A stretch of DNA of 64,000 nucleotides from Alcaligenes endophyticus (lineage in GTDB: Bacteria; Pseudomonadota; Gammaproteobacteria; Burkholderiales; Burkholderiaceae_B). This document shows positions 1-8,867 of the stretch, piece after piece. Location of the stretch: positions 310,001 to 374,000 of the forward strand of contig NZ_JAPKND010000001.1 of assembly GCF_026344035.1 (NCBI RefSeq), read 5' to 3'. The translations under genes were made by a program, and so were the position numbers. The notes below the pieces were generated by a model. It was not told the origin of the DNA. It saw only the letters and a program-made list of their open reading frames with translations, and did not search any database. Numbering within the stretch: position 1 is the stretch's first letter; every line of letters begins with the position of its first letter.

Positions 1-723
1 GCCATTGTCATGCTGGTACAGCATCCCGAGTACTTCGTACGCGGGCCAGATGGCAGCTTCAATATGTTGAAAGACCTCATCGGCGGTACCAACATGGTGG
101 CCGTACATTTGGCCAATGCTGTAGGTGGCAACCTGTTGCTGGGCTTTTTGGCTGCCGTCACCTTTGCCACCATTGTTGCTGTCGTAGCAGGGTTGGCCTT
201 GGCGGGCGCTGCCGCTATTTCGCACGACTTGTATGCAAACGTTTTTGCTAAAGGCCAAGCCAGCGAAAAGAACCAGATGCGCATCTCTCGTATTTCCACT
301 ATTGTGCTGGGCGTGCTGGCCATCTTGCTCGGTATTATCTTTGAAAACCAAAACGTCGCCTTTATGGTGGGCCTAGCCTTTGCCATTGCAGCCAGTGCTA
401 ACTTCCCTGTTTTAGTGCTCTCCATCTCTTGGAGAGGTTGCACCACACGCGGCGCGACCATAGGCGGCTTCTTAGGTTTAGTCGTGGCAACCGGCTGGGT
501 GATCTTAAGCTCTACTGTGTGGGTGGATGTGTTTGGCTTTGCCCAGCCCATTACCCCCTTCCCCAACCCAGGAATCCTGTCTATCCCACTGGCTTTTGCT
601 GCTATTTGGCTGTTTTCTGTCCTAGACAACAGCGCACAAGCCAAAAAAGAACGTGAAGGCTTTGATGCTGTCACCGTACGCAGTCAAACAGGTATAGGCG
701 CAGCTTCCGCCAGCCAGCACTAA
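1..723 (+). CDS. actP: Cation/acetate symporter ActP, C-terminal part (cut by window start)
   Basis: Sodium:solute symporter family protein that takes up acetate and similar short carboxylates across the inner membrane. Only about 240 C-terminal residues are present; the frame is open to base 1 and stops with TAA at 721-723. Several hydrophobic membrane segments are visible, and the stretch [20 protein letters not shown] followed by DLYA is typical of ActP-type SSS members. A family member is usually about 550 residues, so more than half lies outside the window. The downstream neighbours are a LuxR regulator and an SSS-domain kinase resembling CrbR/CrbS, a pair known to control acs and actP in other proteobacteria. 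This supports acetate rather than another solute. Confidence in the SSS family is very high, and in acetate specificity good. Confidence 0.9.
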   Translation, partial: AIVMLVQHPEYFVRGPDGSFNMLKDLIGGTNMVAVHLANAVGGNLLLGFLAAVTFATIVAVVAGLALAGAAAISHDLYANVFAKGQASEKNQMRISRISTIVLGVLAILLGIIFENQNVAFMVGLAFAIAASANFPVLVLSISWRGCTTRGATIGGFLGLVVATGWVILSSTVWVDVFGFAQPITPFPNPGILSIPLAFAAIWLFSVLDNSAQAKKEREGFDAVTVRSQTGIGAASASQH

Positions 724-741
724 CACCTACGCGGCACCTAA

Positions 742-769
742 TGCGCAGGGTACTACCGTACTCTGCGCA
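742..769. terminator. Hairpin after actP
   Basis: TGCGCAG-G-GTAC, loop TACC, GTAC-T-CTGCGCA forms a 12-pair stem with one G-T pair just after the actP stop. It has no T-run directly behind it, so it may be a weak terminator or a processing/stability element. CACCTA (735-740) and TAGGTG (781-786) can pair around it. Confidence 0.5.
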
Positions 770-823
770 GCCGTGTAAACTAGGTGCTTCTTGCATCCTT
801 TTTCTAACATGGCCATTGATCCA

Positions 824-1489
824 ATGACAGAATTTCTGATTGCAGATGATCATCCGCTATTTCGCGAAGCCCTGCGCGGGGTGATACTAAAGCTCTTCCC
901 AGGTTGCACTATCCGCGAAGCTGAGCGCATTGCTCATCTTTATGACTTAGCGGAACAGCACTCTGATGCAGATCTGCTTTTACTGGACTTAAATATTCCT
1001 GGGGCCATAGGCTTTAGTGCTCTGGTGCACCTGCGTGCGCTATATCCTTTTTTGCCTATTGTCATTATCTCGGCCCACGAAGACCCACAACTAATACGCC
1101 GAGCCTTAGACCATGGAGCGGCAGGCTATATACCTAAATCGGCGGACTCCAAGACACTGGCTATCGCGCTCAATGACATTCTCGATGGCAATAGTTGGGC
1201 TCCTTCATTACACCAGTCGACCCCCGGGGCAGGCCTAGAAGAAAAGCAAGCAGCCGCACGCGTGCGTCAATTGACACCACAGCAGTTTCGGGTATTACAG
1301 ATGGTGGGGACAGGTCAGTTGAATAAACAAATCGCCTATGAACTAGGAATCTCTGAAGCCACCATTAAAGCCCACATGACCGCTATTTTACGCAAGCTTG
1401 GCGCCTCTAACAGAACACAAGCTGTGCTCATCGCCAATGAGCTCGGCTTACCTAGCACAGACACTGCGGCTTTCTCTCAAGCTGTTTAA
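824..1489 (+). CDS. crbR: LuxR-family response regulator, CrbR/ErdR-like
   Basis: Two-domain transcription activator: an N-terminal receiver (acidic pair D8/D9, phosphoacceptor D55 in LLLLDLNIPG, conserved K105) and a C-terminal LuxR helix-turn-helix (about residues 155-215, with LTPQQFRVLQMVGTGQLNKQ and SEATIKAHMTAILRKL). The ATG at 824 places the receiver start (MTEFLIADDHP) at the usual position. A TTG at 791 and an ATG at 809 are in frame but have no better ribosome site. It sits between actP and a convergent SSS-domain hybrid kinase. That matches the CrbS/CrbR (MxtR/ErdR) system, which turns on acetyl-CoA synthetase and acetate uptake. The function comes from family and context. Confidence 0.85.
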   Translation: MTEFLIADDHPLFREALRGVILKLFPGCTIREAERIAHLYDLAEQHSDADLLLLDLNIPGAIGFSALVHLRALYPFLPIVIISAHEDPQLIRRALDHGAAGYIPKSADSKTLAIALNDILDGNSWAPSLHQSTPGAGLEEKQAAARVRQLTPQQFRVLQMVGTGQLNKQIAYELGISEATIKAHMTAILRKLGASNRTQAVLIANELGLPSTDTAAFSQAV

Positions 1490-1499
1490 ATTGTTATAT

Positions 1500-4400
1500 T
1501 TATACCCCGACCGCCGAATTGCGCTCCTCCAGTTTCATTAACAGAAAGGCCCTTAGCGAAGCCGGCTTAACAGGCTTGGTTAATACCGGATAGCCACGCT
1601 CACGCGCCGCTGCTTTCAATTCGTGACTACCATCAGCAGTCAGTAGCGCACCGCGGACGTGGGGCAACTGACTGGTTAATAGCTCTAGGGCTTCAAGGCC
1701 ATTTAACCTATCGTGCAAGTGGTAATCCACCAATAAGACATCCACGTCTGGGCTCACCTGCGCTAAGGCTTGGTCTACGGTCGTGGCACTCTGGCTGTTA
1801 ATCCCCCAACGAGACAACAATGCCAGCATACCTTCGATAATTTCTGGATCATTGTCTAGACACAAGACACGCAAGCCTTCTAAGCTGGACACCACGGTTG
1901 GCTCGGAGGTAGCTGGGGTCATGGCCAGCACTGGCTTACTCACTCTAGGCACCCAGATCGAAAACATACTTCCACGCCCGACCTGCGAAGCCACATTTAA
2001 ACGGTGGTGCAATAAAGAAGCAATACGCTGACAAATAGACAGCCCCATGCCCAAACCACGCCCATCCCAATCAAAGGGCTGTTCATAGCGATGGAATTCA
2101 GAGTAAATCTGTTGTATGTGCTGCTCGGGTATACCTTGACCGGAATCCCAAACTTGAAACTCCAACTCGGCACCTCGACGCCGTACACCCAATATAATTC
2201 GTCCCGAGCGCGTGTAGCGCAAAGCATTGGCCAAAAAGTTCTGCAATACGCGTCGCAACAATCTAGGGTCACTGCGTACATATATTGCGGGGGCATGCAC
2301 AGCAAGCTGAATGTTTCGCCGCACGGCGATAGGTGCATATTGGTCTGCCAAGTTATGCAATAAGGTAGGGACATAAATTTGCTCTATCTCTGGATGCCAG
2401 ACCCCTGCATCCAAGCGAGAAATATCTAACAAACCATCCAGCAACTCCTCGGCTGAGCGTAAGGCCGTATCGATACGCTCACTTAAGCGTGTCATCTCCT
2501 GCGGCTCTTGCGTCTCGCTTAAAGCAGAAGCAAACAAGCGCGCCGCGTTAATGGGTTGCAAGACATCGTGGCTGACGGCAGTTAAAAACTTTGTTCTTAG
2601 CTCTTGCGCTTTTTCCGCTTCTTGGGTGCGCTCCGCCACGCGCTGCTCCAAGGTTTCATTCATGTCACGCAGTTCACGCTCCGCATTTTTATAATGCGTA
2701 ATGTCACTATAGCTGGTGACATACCCCCCTCCCGATAAAGGGCGCCCACGCAACTCAATAACTTTTTTGTCATTTAAAATGCGTTGTTTAATATAGGTTT
2801 TACCCTCGCGCATTAAGGTTAAGCGGCGCTGAATCGCTTGCTCTACCTCGTTCTCATCGGCCCCAAACAACTCCCCACGCGATGCATTCAAACGCAATAA
2901 GTCTTCAACAGGGCGTCCTACATACAGCATCCCAACCGGATACTCCCATAAAGACTGATAACTTTGATTCCAAGCGAGCAAACGCATATCTGCATCCACC
3001 ACACTAATTCCTTGATCTATATTCTCCAGGGTGGCGAGCAAAATATCGCGATTAAAGCGTAAGGCTTGGCCTGCCTCATCCAGGACAGCCACCACCGTGT
3101 TCAGTTCCATACCCGAGCCTCGTAAGGCGCTCGTAATCACTAAACGAGCCGAGGCCGCACCCACTGCCGCAGCTAACAGCAACTCGGTAAATTGCACCCA
3201 TGCCGTATCGGCTTTCATTTCTGGCGATAAGGCTTGCCCCTGTTGAGTTAGGGCATGCGCTTGGAAGGCACGTAAAGCAGTTTTATCACCCGTAATACGA
3301 CTCGCCAGAGTCAGCAGATCTCCCACCGTTAGGCTACCCTGCCACTGCTGCGCCGTGAGTGTCTGGCGCTGTGCATAGGGGTTCAAGAACGGCTCGGCAT
3401 GCAAGCGTTCGCCCAGCCCCGGTTGGCGGCGCCATGAAACCCATAAAAAAGCAGCAATATTGCAGGCTAAAGACCAAAAGGTGCCATGCGTAAGAGGATC
3501 TAACCCGTCCACCCCCAACAACTGATGCGGACGCAACCAGCTCACCCCGAATAGGCCGTGATGCAGCCAATAATCATCAAGCCACCCCGCTTCGGTCACA
3601 GTGGGTAAAAACAAGGTGTAGACCCAAATGGCAAACCCTAGCAACAGCCCTGCCTCTACACCTTGGCGACTGGCTCCCCGCCAGTACAGACCGCCAATTA
3701 AGCCTGGAGCAAATTGTGCTACCGCCACAAAAGCCATCAAGCCATAAGCAGCCAACGCCGTATCCGTGCCACTAATGCGGTAATAACCATAAGCGGCTCC
3801 AGCCAATACCATGATAGCGACCCGGCGTACCCACAACACGGTAGCCGCCATATTGCCTTGTTTTTTCTGTGCCCACCGCGCGCGGAGCAACAAAGGCATA
3901 ATCAAATCATTGCTGACCATGGTGGCCAGTGCCACGCTGGTCACAATCACCATGCCCGTTGCCGCGGAAAAACCGCCTATATACACCGCCAATGCCAAAC
4001 CCAGCTGCCCTTCAGACAAGGGCAATGCCAGTACGAAAGTGTCGGGAGCGGTGCCTTGTGCCGTAACAAACGACATGCCCACGGTGGCAATGGGCAACAC
4101 CATTAAGCTAACGATAATAAGGTACCCACCAAACAACCAACGCGCCCGCCGAATATCCCTCACGTCGGCGCACTCCACAATCGCCACATGAAACTGACGG
4201 GGCAGACAAATTATGGCTAAAAACGCCAGTAAAGTTTGACTGACAAAGCCCGCTCGAGGTGAGTTATCCAGAAAAGTCTGTACTGCTCCTGTTAGGTCTA
4301 ACTGGCTCTTTTGAAACCAAAACATAGCAAATACGCCCACCGCGATTAAGGCAAGCAACTTGACTAAAGACTCAAAGGCCACGGCTAACATCAATCCAGG

Positions 4401-4952
4401 GCGATGCTCAGTGGCGTCCACCACGCGAGTACCAAAAAGAATCGAAAACAAAGCCATCCCCACCGCCACATATAAGGCTGGGTCACCCAGCACTCCGCCA
4501 TTCATAGGGGTGTTCGTCATGACCCGTAAACTGAGTGTGACGGCCTTGTACTGCAGTGCTAGGTAAGGCACCGCGGCAACAACAGCCATAAAAGCCACCA
4601 GCGCGGCGAGCCGCTGCGCCCGTCCATAACGGCTCGCGATAAAATCGGCAATGGATGTGGTTTTTTGAGTTTGCGCCACCAACGCCAAACGCTCTAGAAT
4701 GCGCCAGCCAAACAAAAACATCAGGATGGGGCCTAGATAAATAGGCAGAAAGCTCATGCCGTCGCGCATGGCCGAGCCTACCGCACCATAAAAGGTCCAC
4801 GATGAGCAATAGACGGCTAGCGCCAAGCTGTATACCAACGGTCGTAGCCAGCCACGCTGCGGATACAAGGGACGTCGGTCACCTATCCATGCAATGGCAA
4901 ATAATATGGCAGCGTAAACTAGCGAAGCTAGAATTACCCAGGCAGGCACCAT
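1500..4952 (-). CDS. crbS: SSS-domain hybrid sensor histidine kinase, CrbS/MxtR-like
   Basis: Membrane sensor kinase of 1150 residues. The N-terminal half is a sodium:solute-symporter-like membrane domain. A cytoplasmic linker follows, then a PAS region (about 640-750, LENIDQGISVVDADMRLLAW), a HisKA domain with phospho-His near 795 (SHDVLQPINAARLF), and an ATPase domain (NFLANALRY, DSGQGIPE, GRGLGMGLSI). A C-terminal receiver has its phosphoacceptor Asp near 1076 (VLLVDYHL). The start ATG has a good ribosome site (GAGGAG about 9 bases upstream). It converges on the LuxR regulator with a 10-bp gap. SSS-kinase fusions of this layout are the sensors of the acetate switch (CrbS, MxtR), and the neighbouring actP fits. 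Whether the transporter domain moves solute or only senses cannot be told from sequence. Confidence 0.88.
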   Translation of the reverse strand: MVPAWVILASLVYAAILFAIAWIGDRRPLYPQRGWLRPLVYSLALAVYCSSWTFYGAVGSAMRDGMSFLPIYLGPILMFLFGWRILERLALVAQTQKTTSIADFIASRYGRAQRLAALVAFMAVVAAVPYLALQYKAVTLSLRVMTNTPMNGGVLGDPALYVAVGMALFSILFGTRVVDATEHRPGLMLAVAFESLVKLLALIAVGVFAMFWFQKSQLDLTGAVQTFLDNSPRAGFVSQTLLAFLAIICLPRQFHVAIVECADVRDIRRARWLFGGYLIIVSLMVLPIATVGMSFVTAQGTAPDTFVLALPLSEGQLGLALAVYIGGFSAATGMVIVTSVALATMVSNDLIMPLLLRARWAQKKQGNMAATVLWVRRVAIMVLAGAAYGYYRISGTDTALAAYGLMAFVAVAQFAPGLIGGLYWRGASRQGVEAGLLLGFAIWVYTLFLPTVTEAGWLDDYWLHHGLFGVSWLRPHQLLGVDGLDPLTHGTFWSLACNIAAFLWVSWRRQPGLGERLHAEPFLNPYAQRQTLTAQQWQGSLTVGDLLTLASRITGDKTALRAFQAHALTQQGQALSPEMKADTAWVQFTELLLAAAVGAASARLVITSALRGSGMELNTVVAVLDEAGQALRFNRDILLATLENIDQGISVVDADMRLLAWNQSYQSLWEYPVGMLYVGRPVEDLLRLNASRGELFGADENEVEQAIQRRLTLMREGKTYIKQRILNDKKVIELRGRPLSGGGYVTSYSDITHYKNAERELRDMNETLEQRVAERTQEAEKAQELRTKFLTAVSHDVLQPINAARLFASALSETQEPQEMTRLSERIDTALRSAEELLDGLLDISRLDAGVWHPEIEQIYVPTLLHNLADQYAPIAVRRNIQLAVHAPAIYVRSDPRLLRRVLQNFLANALRYTRSGRIILGVRRRGAELEFQVWDSGQGIPEQHIQQIYSEFHRYEQPFDWDGRGLGMGLSICQRIASLLHHRLNVASQVGRGSMFSIWVPRVSKPVLAMTPATSEPTVVSSLEGLRVLCLDNDPEIIEGMLALLSRWGINSQSATTVDQALAQVSPDVDVLLVDYHLHDRLNGLEALELLTSQLPHVRGALLTADGSHELKAAARERGYPVLTKPVKPASLRAFLLMKLEERNSAVGV

Positions 4953-5032
4953 GGGGTGCGTCTCCTCTTTTATATACTGAAGCGGTCAGAAACTGCATGA
5001 ACGCCACAGTTAGCGCTAAATTATGATACGTT

Positions 5033-5066
5033 TAGTGCTGATACTGGGCAACGCCAGACAGCACTA
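5033..5066. repeat. Imperfect hairpin in the crbS/sat-like divergent region
   Basis: TAGTGCTG (5033-5040) pairs perfectly with CAGCACTA (5059-5066). Inside it CTGG (5044-5047) pairs with CCAG (5054-5057) around a 6-base loop. There is no T-tract, so it is more likely an operator or RNA element than a terminator. The rest of the 343-bp gap 4953-5295 shows no gene; it must carry both divergent promoters, but no clear -35/-10 pair was picked out. Confidence 0.35.
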
Positions 5067-5295
5067 GACTAACTTATACTATCGTTAGCAATTGCCTTAT
5101 ACGCCCCTTAACTGCTTTCATCTCTCACGATTTACCCCCTCCCGTGCGCCTAAAGGTGTATTTACGCGCGGAGCAAAGCCATTTAAAACTAAGGGCGTCG
5201 TACACACTTAACGTGCCTGTGCGAATAACAGCTATGGCACTTATAACAAAAATAGTAAATCTAACAATTTAAAACTATATCTATCTGGAGGATAT

Positions 5296-6999
5296 ATGGA
5301 GCATACCCTGCATTTTGAACGCTATCCGCAACAGCCCCATGGCGGAAAGCTTATACAACGAGTGGTGGCAGAAGAGCAGCGGGAGGCAGAAATCGCCCGT
5401 GCTCGCACCCTGCCTAATATTCGTGTCGATCTGGAGGCAGCCATCACCATAGAAATGATTACCACTGGTGTGCTGTCGCCTAATGAAGGCTTCATGAATC
5501 AAGATGATTATCGCTCAGTATTAAAAACAGGGCGCTTAGCAAATGGTTTGATCTGGCCTGTGCCATTAAGTTTTGCTCCAATAGGCGAACGCAATCAACA
5601 AACTATTAAAAACCTATCAGTAGGTGACGAAGTTGCTCTAACGGATCATAACAACGACCCCATCGCGATTTTAGCGATTGAGGATATTTTCGACTATGAC
5701 AAGCAAGAGCGTGCCCAACAATTATTCGGTACTACCGATCGTAATCACCCTGGTGTCGACTCGGTACATCGCCGCATGGGTGATGTGTCATTAGGTGGCA
5801 AGCTCAGCTTATTGCAGCGCGTAGACTGGGGCCCCTTCGAAAAACTGCGCCGTGAGCCTAAAGATACTTGGCAACTTTTTTACGAACAGCGCAAGTTCAA
5901 CTCCGTTGCCGGCTTTATTACGGGCGCTAACCCTCTGCACCGTGGTCACGAGTATATACACCGTAATGCACTGGAAGGTATTGATGGGCTGCTACTGCAA
6001 CCACTGGTAGAAATGGCTAAACGCGAATACGTACGGCACGAATACCGGATGCTCGCGTATCGTAATGTCTTAGATACCTATTATCCTAAAGACCGTTCGA
6101 TATTATCGCCACTACGTGTAACATATATTTTTGCTGGCCCGCGCGAAACCATTTTGCACGCCTTAATTATGAAAAACTATGGTTGTACGCATGCTTTAAT
6201 TGGCCGCGACCACGCTGGCATCGGTAGCTACTATGATAAATATGCCAGCCACAGCATTTTTGACGAATTTAGCCCAGAAGAGATGGGCATCGAGGTTCGT
6301 TTATTTCATGAAGTATTCTATTGCACTCGCTGTGCAAATCATGCCACATCACAGACCTGCCCACACGACGAGCGCTATCGTTTGAATATTTCTGGTACGG
6401 GTATAAGGGAAATGCTACGGCATGGCATTATGCCCCCCAAGGAGGTGGTAAGACCAGAGTCTGCTTTAGCCGCCATGCAAGGAGTACAACCCAAAGGCAT
6501 ATGCCCCGATGATGGCCATGGCACCTTACCCGTCGCTAAGGTTATCCAAAGCATGTTTCCGTATTACCTGCACTACACCCGATTAGGCGGAGCGCCGCGC
6601 ACCACCCCACTTAAGCCAGAAGATCTGAGCATACGAGATTTAGAACTGGCCAATCATGATGCTCGCACGCACTCCCAAGACATTTATCACGGTGTATATG
6701 CAGAATACGCTGCCGTCGTGGATCACAATCGTAATCTGCATCCCCGCTGGCTGGACGAAGCTCGGGGCAATCTGCGCGCGCAGCAGGAACGCATTATTAA
6801 TGACCTAGAAGAAAAATTACGTCAATCTCAGGACGAGACATCGGATGAGTTCATGTATCAAGATAAGGCCGAGGTAGAGCGTGAACTGGAATCCGCCCTA
6901 AGGCTTTTAGCGGATATTCCTAGCCCCACCGACACCGCAGCACTCAATGAGCGTATTTGGAACGTCTTGCCCTACAAACGCTACCGAGGCGCCGACTAA
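5296..6999 (+). CDS. Atypical ATP-sulfurylase (sulfate adenylyltransferase)-like protein
   Basis: A 567-residue protein whose residues 1-390 align with ATP sulfurylase, the enzyme that makes APS from ATP and sulfate. Family landmarks are LSPNEGFMN (60-68), NPLHRGH (212-218), AGPRETILHA (280-289), GRDHAG (303-308) and SGTGIREML (366-374). A Cys/His cluster C343-x2-C346-x8-C355-x-H357 resembles the zinc site of some bacterial enzymes. Two things are odd. The substrate-binding QxRN motif reads ITGAN (208-212), with no Gln or Arg and one extra residue. The HPLVG-type motif is QPLVEMAKRE. Residues from about 400 to 567 are a charged extension with coiled-coil-like stretches and no P-loop, so it is not a fused APS kinase. 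A strong ribosome site (GGAGGATAT) precedes the ATG. No cysteine-biosynthesis gene is nearby. The true substrate may not be sulfate. Confidence 0.7.
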   Translation: MEHTLHFERYPQQPHGGKLIQRVVAEEQREAEIARARTLPNIRVDLEAAITIEMITTGVLSPNEGFMNQDDYRSVLKTGRLANGLIWPVPLSFAPIGERNQQTIKNLSVGDEVALTDHNNDPIAILAIEDIFDYDKQERAQQLFGTTDRNHPGVDSVHRRMGDVSLGGKLSLLQRVDWGPFEKLRREPKDTWQLFYEQRKFNSVAGFITGANPLHRGHEYIHRNALEGIDGLLLQPLVEMAKREYVRHEYRMLAYRNVLDTYYPKDRSILSPLRVTYIFAGPRETILHALIMKNYGCTHALIGRDHAGIGSYYDKYASHSIFDEFSPEEMGIEVRLFHEVFYCTRCANHATSQTCPHDERYRLNISGTGIREMLRHGIMPPKEVVRPESALAAMQGVQPKGICPDDGHGTLPVAKVIQSMFPYYLHYTRLGGAPRTTPLKPEDLSIRDLELANHDARTHSQDIYHGVYAEYAAVVDHNRNLHPRWLDEARGNLRAQQERIINDLEEKLRQSQDETSDEFMYQDKAEVERELESALRLLADIPSPTDTAALNERIWNVLPYKRYRGAD

Positions 7000-7020
7000 C
7001 ATTTATCTACTGCTCTAGCT

Positions 7021-7050
7021 AAAAAGGCCAGCCATCGCTGGCCTTTTTTT
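7021..7050. terminator. Bidirectional rho-independent terminator
   Basis: AAAAAGGCCAGC, loop CATC, GCTGGCCTTTTTTT: a perfect 12-pair stem with T-runs on both strands. It lies between the sulfurylase-like gene (+) and gspC (-) and can serve both. Confidence 0.93.
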
Positions 7051-7069
7051 ACCTGTGCGATAGCGCTTG

Positions 7070-7537
7070 CTATGGCTTGATGGGCCGGATTGCATTTTCC
7101 AGCACCCGCGAACCAGTCGTCGGTAGCTGCACCGTTTGCACAGTTCCCTGTTGCTCGATATCAATAAAGCGTTCGCCGACGTGAATCAGCTTCAGCTCGG
7201 GAGTGATCCAGTCACCACTGCGATACGCTTTAGGGGCTGCACCGCCAATACTCAACAAAGCAGCCCCTTGCTGGGCTTGCACTCGACTCATTACCCCCAA
7301 CAATTGTATAGGGAGCGGACCGCCTGCTTGACCAAACCATGACGCCATGGCAACCGCTTGCTGCCCCTGTGCTACGGGAGACTCAGCAGCCATCGGCGCA
7401 TAGCGTATGGTCGGTGTCACTGCCACCTGAGCGAGGGCATAGGCCAAAAATATGACAAGTAACAATACAAACAGCTTAATCACGACGTCCGCCATAAAAC
7501 TGACATATCCCGTCGTTACACTAAATATGCGACTCAT
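7070..7537 (-). CDS. gspC: Type II secretion inner-membrane protein C, short form
   Basis: A 155-residue GspC-like protein, the clamp that links the inner-membrane T2SS platform to the secretin GspD. A short cytoplasmic start is followed by one membrane segment (about 20-37, IKLFVLLLVIFLAYALAQVA). The periplasmic homology region follows, with IQLLGVMSR, ALLSIGGAAPKAYRSGDWI and a C-terminal IEQQG. It ends where most GspC proteins continue into a PDZ or coiled-coil domain, so this is the short, PDZ-less type. It is divergent from gspG with a 70-bp AT-rich gap that must hold both promoters. No ribosome site decides between the ATG at 7537 and one at 7495. Confidence 0.82.
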   Translation of the reverse strand: MSRIFSVTTGYVSFMADVVIKLFVLLLVIFLAYALAQVAVTPTIRYAPMAAESPVAQGQQAVAMASWFGQAGGPLPIQLLGVMSRVQAQQGAALLSIGGAAPKAYRSGDWITPELKLIHVGERFIDIEQQGTVQTVQLPTTGSRVLENAIRPIKP

Positions 7538-7607
7538 AAAATATTTAAATAGCTACTATTTTTACAGCGTTAAATAACAGAGTCTGGCATGGATAAATGA
7601 AGGAAGT

Positions 7608-8057
7608 ATGACACACGCTTTTAAACCTACAGTTCGCTCTACCTGCCGTCAACAGCGAGGATTTTCGCTTATTGAGATCATGGTAGTCATGGTTATTATG
7701 GGTATTATGGCCGCCTTAGTGGTGCCTAATTTACTCAGTCGCCCAGACCAAGCGCGCGCCGTCGCCGCCAAGCAGGATATTGCCGGCATTATGCAAGCGC
7801 TCAAGCTATATCACCTTGATAATGGCCGCTACCCTAGCAATACGCAGGGATTAGACGCCTTGCAAAAAAAACCCACCACGGCGCCGATTCCCCCTAACTG
7901 GCAAGCTTACTTGGACAAGGTTCCCCAAGACCCTTGGGGCAATAGCTACCAATATCTTAATCCTGGCGTACACGGCGAAATCGATATTTTTTCTTTCGGG
8001 GCAGACGGCCTACCTGGAGGCGAAGGGACCAATGCAGACATCGGTTCTTGGCAGTAA
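7608..8057 (+). CDS. gspG: Type II secretion major pseudopilin G
   Basis: Major pseudopilin that builds the T2SS piston filament. It has a basic leader, a prepilin peptidase site (QQRG|FSLIE, cut before Phe with Glu at +5) and a hydrophobic helix. The C-terminal domain has the typical RYPSNTQGLDAL and DPWGNSYQY motifs and the calcium-site region near SFGADG. Its 149 residues are normal for the family. The ribosome site AAGGAAG lies just before the ATG. It is the first gene of the gspGHIJKLMNDEF run. No prepilin peptidase (GspO/PilD) gene is in the window, so processing must rely on one elsewhere. Confidence 0.96.
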   Translation: MTHAFKPTVRSTCRQQRGFSLIEIMVVMVIMGIMAALVVPNLLSRPDQARAVAAKQDIAGIMQALKLYHLDNGRYPSNTQGLDALQKKPTTAPIPPNWQAYLDKVPQDPWGNSYQYLNPGVHGEIDIFSFGADGLPGGEGTNADIGSWQ

Positions 8058-8499
8058 GTCTGTCCGCCCGCAACACGGTCTGTCCTTACTAGAAATCATC
8101 GTCGTCCTGCTCATTATTGGTATTAGTGCCACGGCAGGCATACGTTATATGCCTAAAAGTAACACCAATAGCCTGTATCAGGACGCACGCCAACTTAGTC
8201 AACGATTTGAGTTGGCGCGCCAATATGCACTTCAGCATCGGGAGTCGTTAAGCTGGCAGGCACAAGGTGAGCATTACGATTTTAGACCTATACAACCTCA
8301 GGCTGCCACGCTGCCCGTGCAGTTACGGCAAACCACTTGGCATAGTCGTTTGCCCGTGCAGGTCGAACAGCAGCCTAAGGCCCAGGTGCTCGTGGAGGCA
8401 GCGTGGCTCCACTCCCCTTTGTCGATTATTTTGGACAACGGCGTAGATCGTATTACCTTATCAAGGACCCCATATGGTCAGTTCGAGATAATGCCATGA
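8032..8499 (+). CDS. gspH: Type II secretion minor pseudopilin H
   Basis: Minor pseudopilin. The leader ends in QHG|LSLLE, followed by a hydrophobic helix (IIVVLLIIGISATAG) and a weakly conserved beta-rich C-terminal domain. The start ATG at 8032 lies inside the end of gspG (26-bp overlap), which suggests coupled translation; no better start lies downstream before the prepilin site. At 155 residues it fits GspH. Assignment rests on the class III signal plus position between gspG and gspI, since minor pseudopilins diverge fast. Confidence 0.85.
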   Translation: MQTSVLGSKSVRPQHGLSLLEIIVVLLIIGISATAGIRYMPKSNTNSLYQDARQLSQRFELARQYALQHRESLSWQAQGEHYDFRPIQPQAATLPVQLRQTTWHSRLPVQVEQQPKAQVLVEAAWLHSPLSIILDNGVDRITLSRTPYGQFEIMP

Positions 8500-8867
8500 A
8501 CTCAAAAACCGAATCAGGCTACACCCTTATTGAGGTTCTGGTTGCTCTAGCTATTATTAGCGTGGCGCTTATGGCTATTTTGCAAACGCTACAACTCAGC
8601 ACCCAAGGCGCTCGTCGTAATACCATGCGCAGCCTGGCCTTGCACACCGCTAGCAATTTAATGGCAGAGATCAAACTGCAGGGGCAATTTCCTAGCCCCG
8701 GCATACGCCACACGCCCTGCCCCATTGGTCACTATGAGTTCGTGTGCGAGGTGCAAAGCAAGGCCACAGAGCATAGTCAGTTCAGGCAAATCACCATCCG
8801 AGTACAGTTAGATAAGCAAGCCCATAACCATGCTTACTTACACGGCATACTCATGCGCCGCTCATGA
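8496..8867 (+). CDS. gspI: Type II secretion minor pseudopilin I
   Basis: Minor pseudopilin of 123 residues that helps form the filament tip with J and K. The sequence starts MNSKTESG|YTLIEVLVAL with a prepilin site and Glu at +5, and carries the family-like LHTASNLMAEIKLQG region and a C-terminal TIRVQLDK strand. The ATG at 8496 overlaps the gspH stop as ATGA. An in-frame GTG at 8403 would add 31 residues before the prepilin site and is unlikely. Confidence 0.9.
   Translation: MNSKTESGYTLIEVLVALAIISVALMAILQTLQLSTQGARRNTMRSLALHTASNLMAEIKLQGQFPSPGIRHTPCPIGHYEFVCEVQSKATEHSQFRQITIRVQLDKQAHNHAYLHGILMRRS

Noticed and set aside
6496-6999. C-terminal part of the sulfurylase-like protein as a fused APS kinase
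   Set aside because: No P-loop GxxxxGKS/T motif and no APS kinase landmarks; the region is charged and coiled-coil-like.
8403-8495. Upstream GTG start for gspI
   Set aside because: It would put 31 residues before the prepilin site; the ATG at 8496 overlaps the gspH stop as in the other operon junctions.
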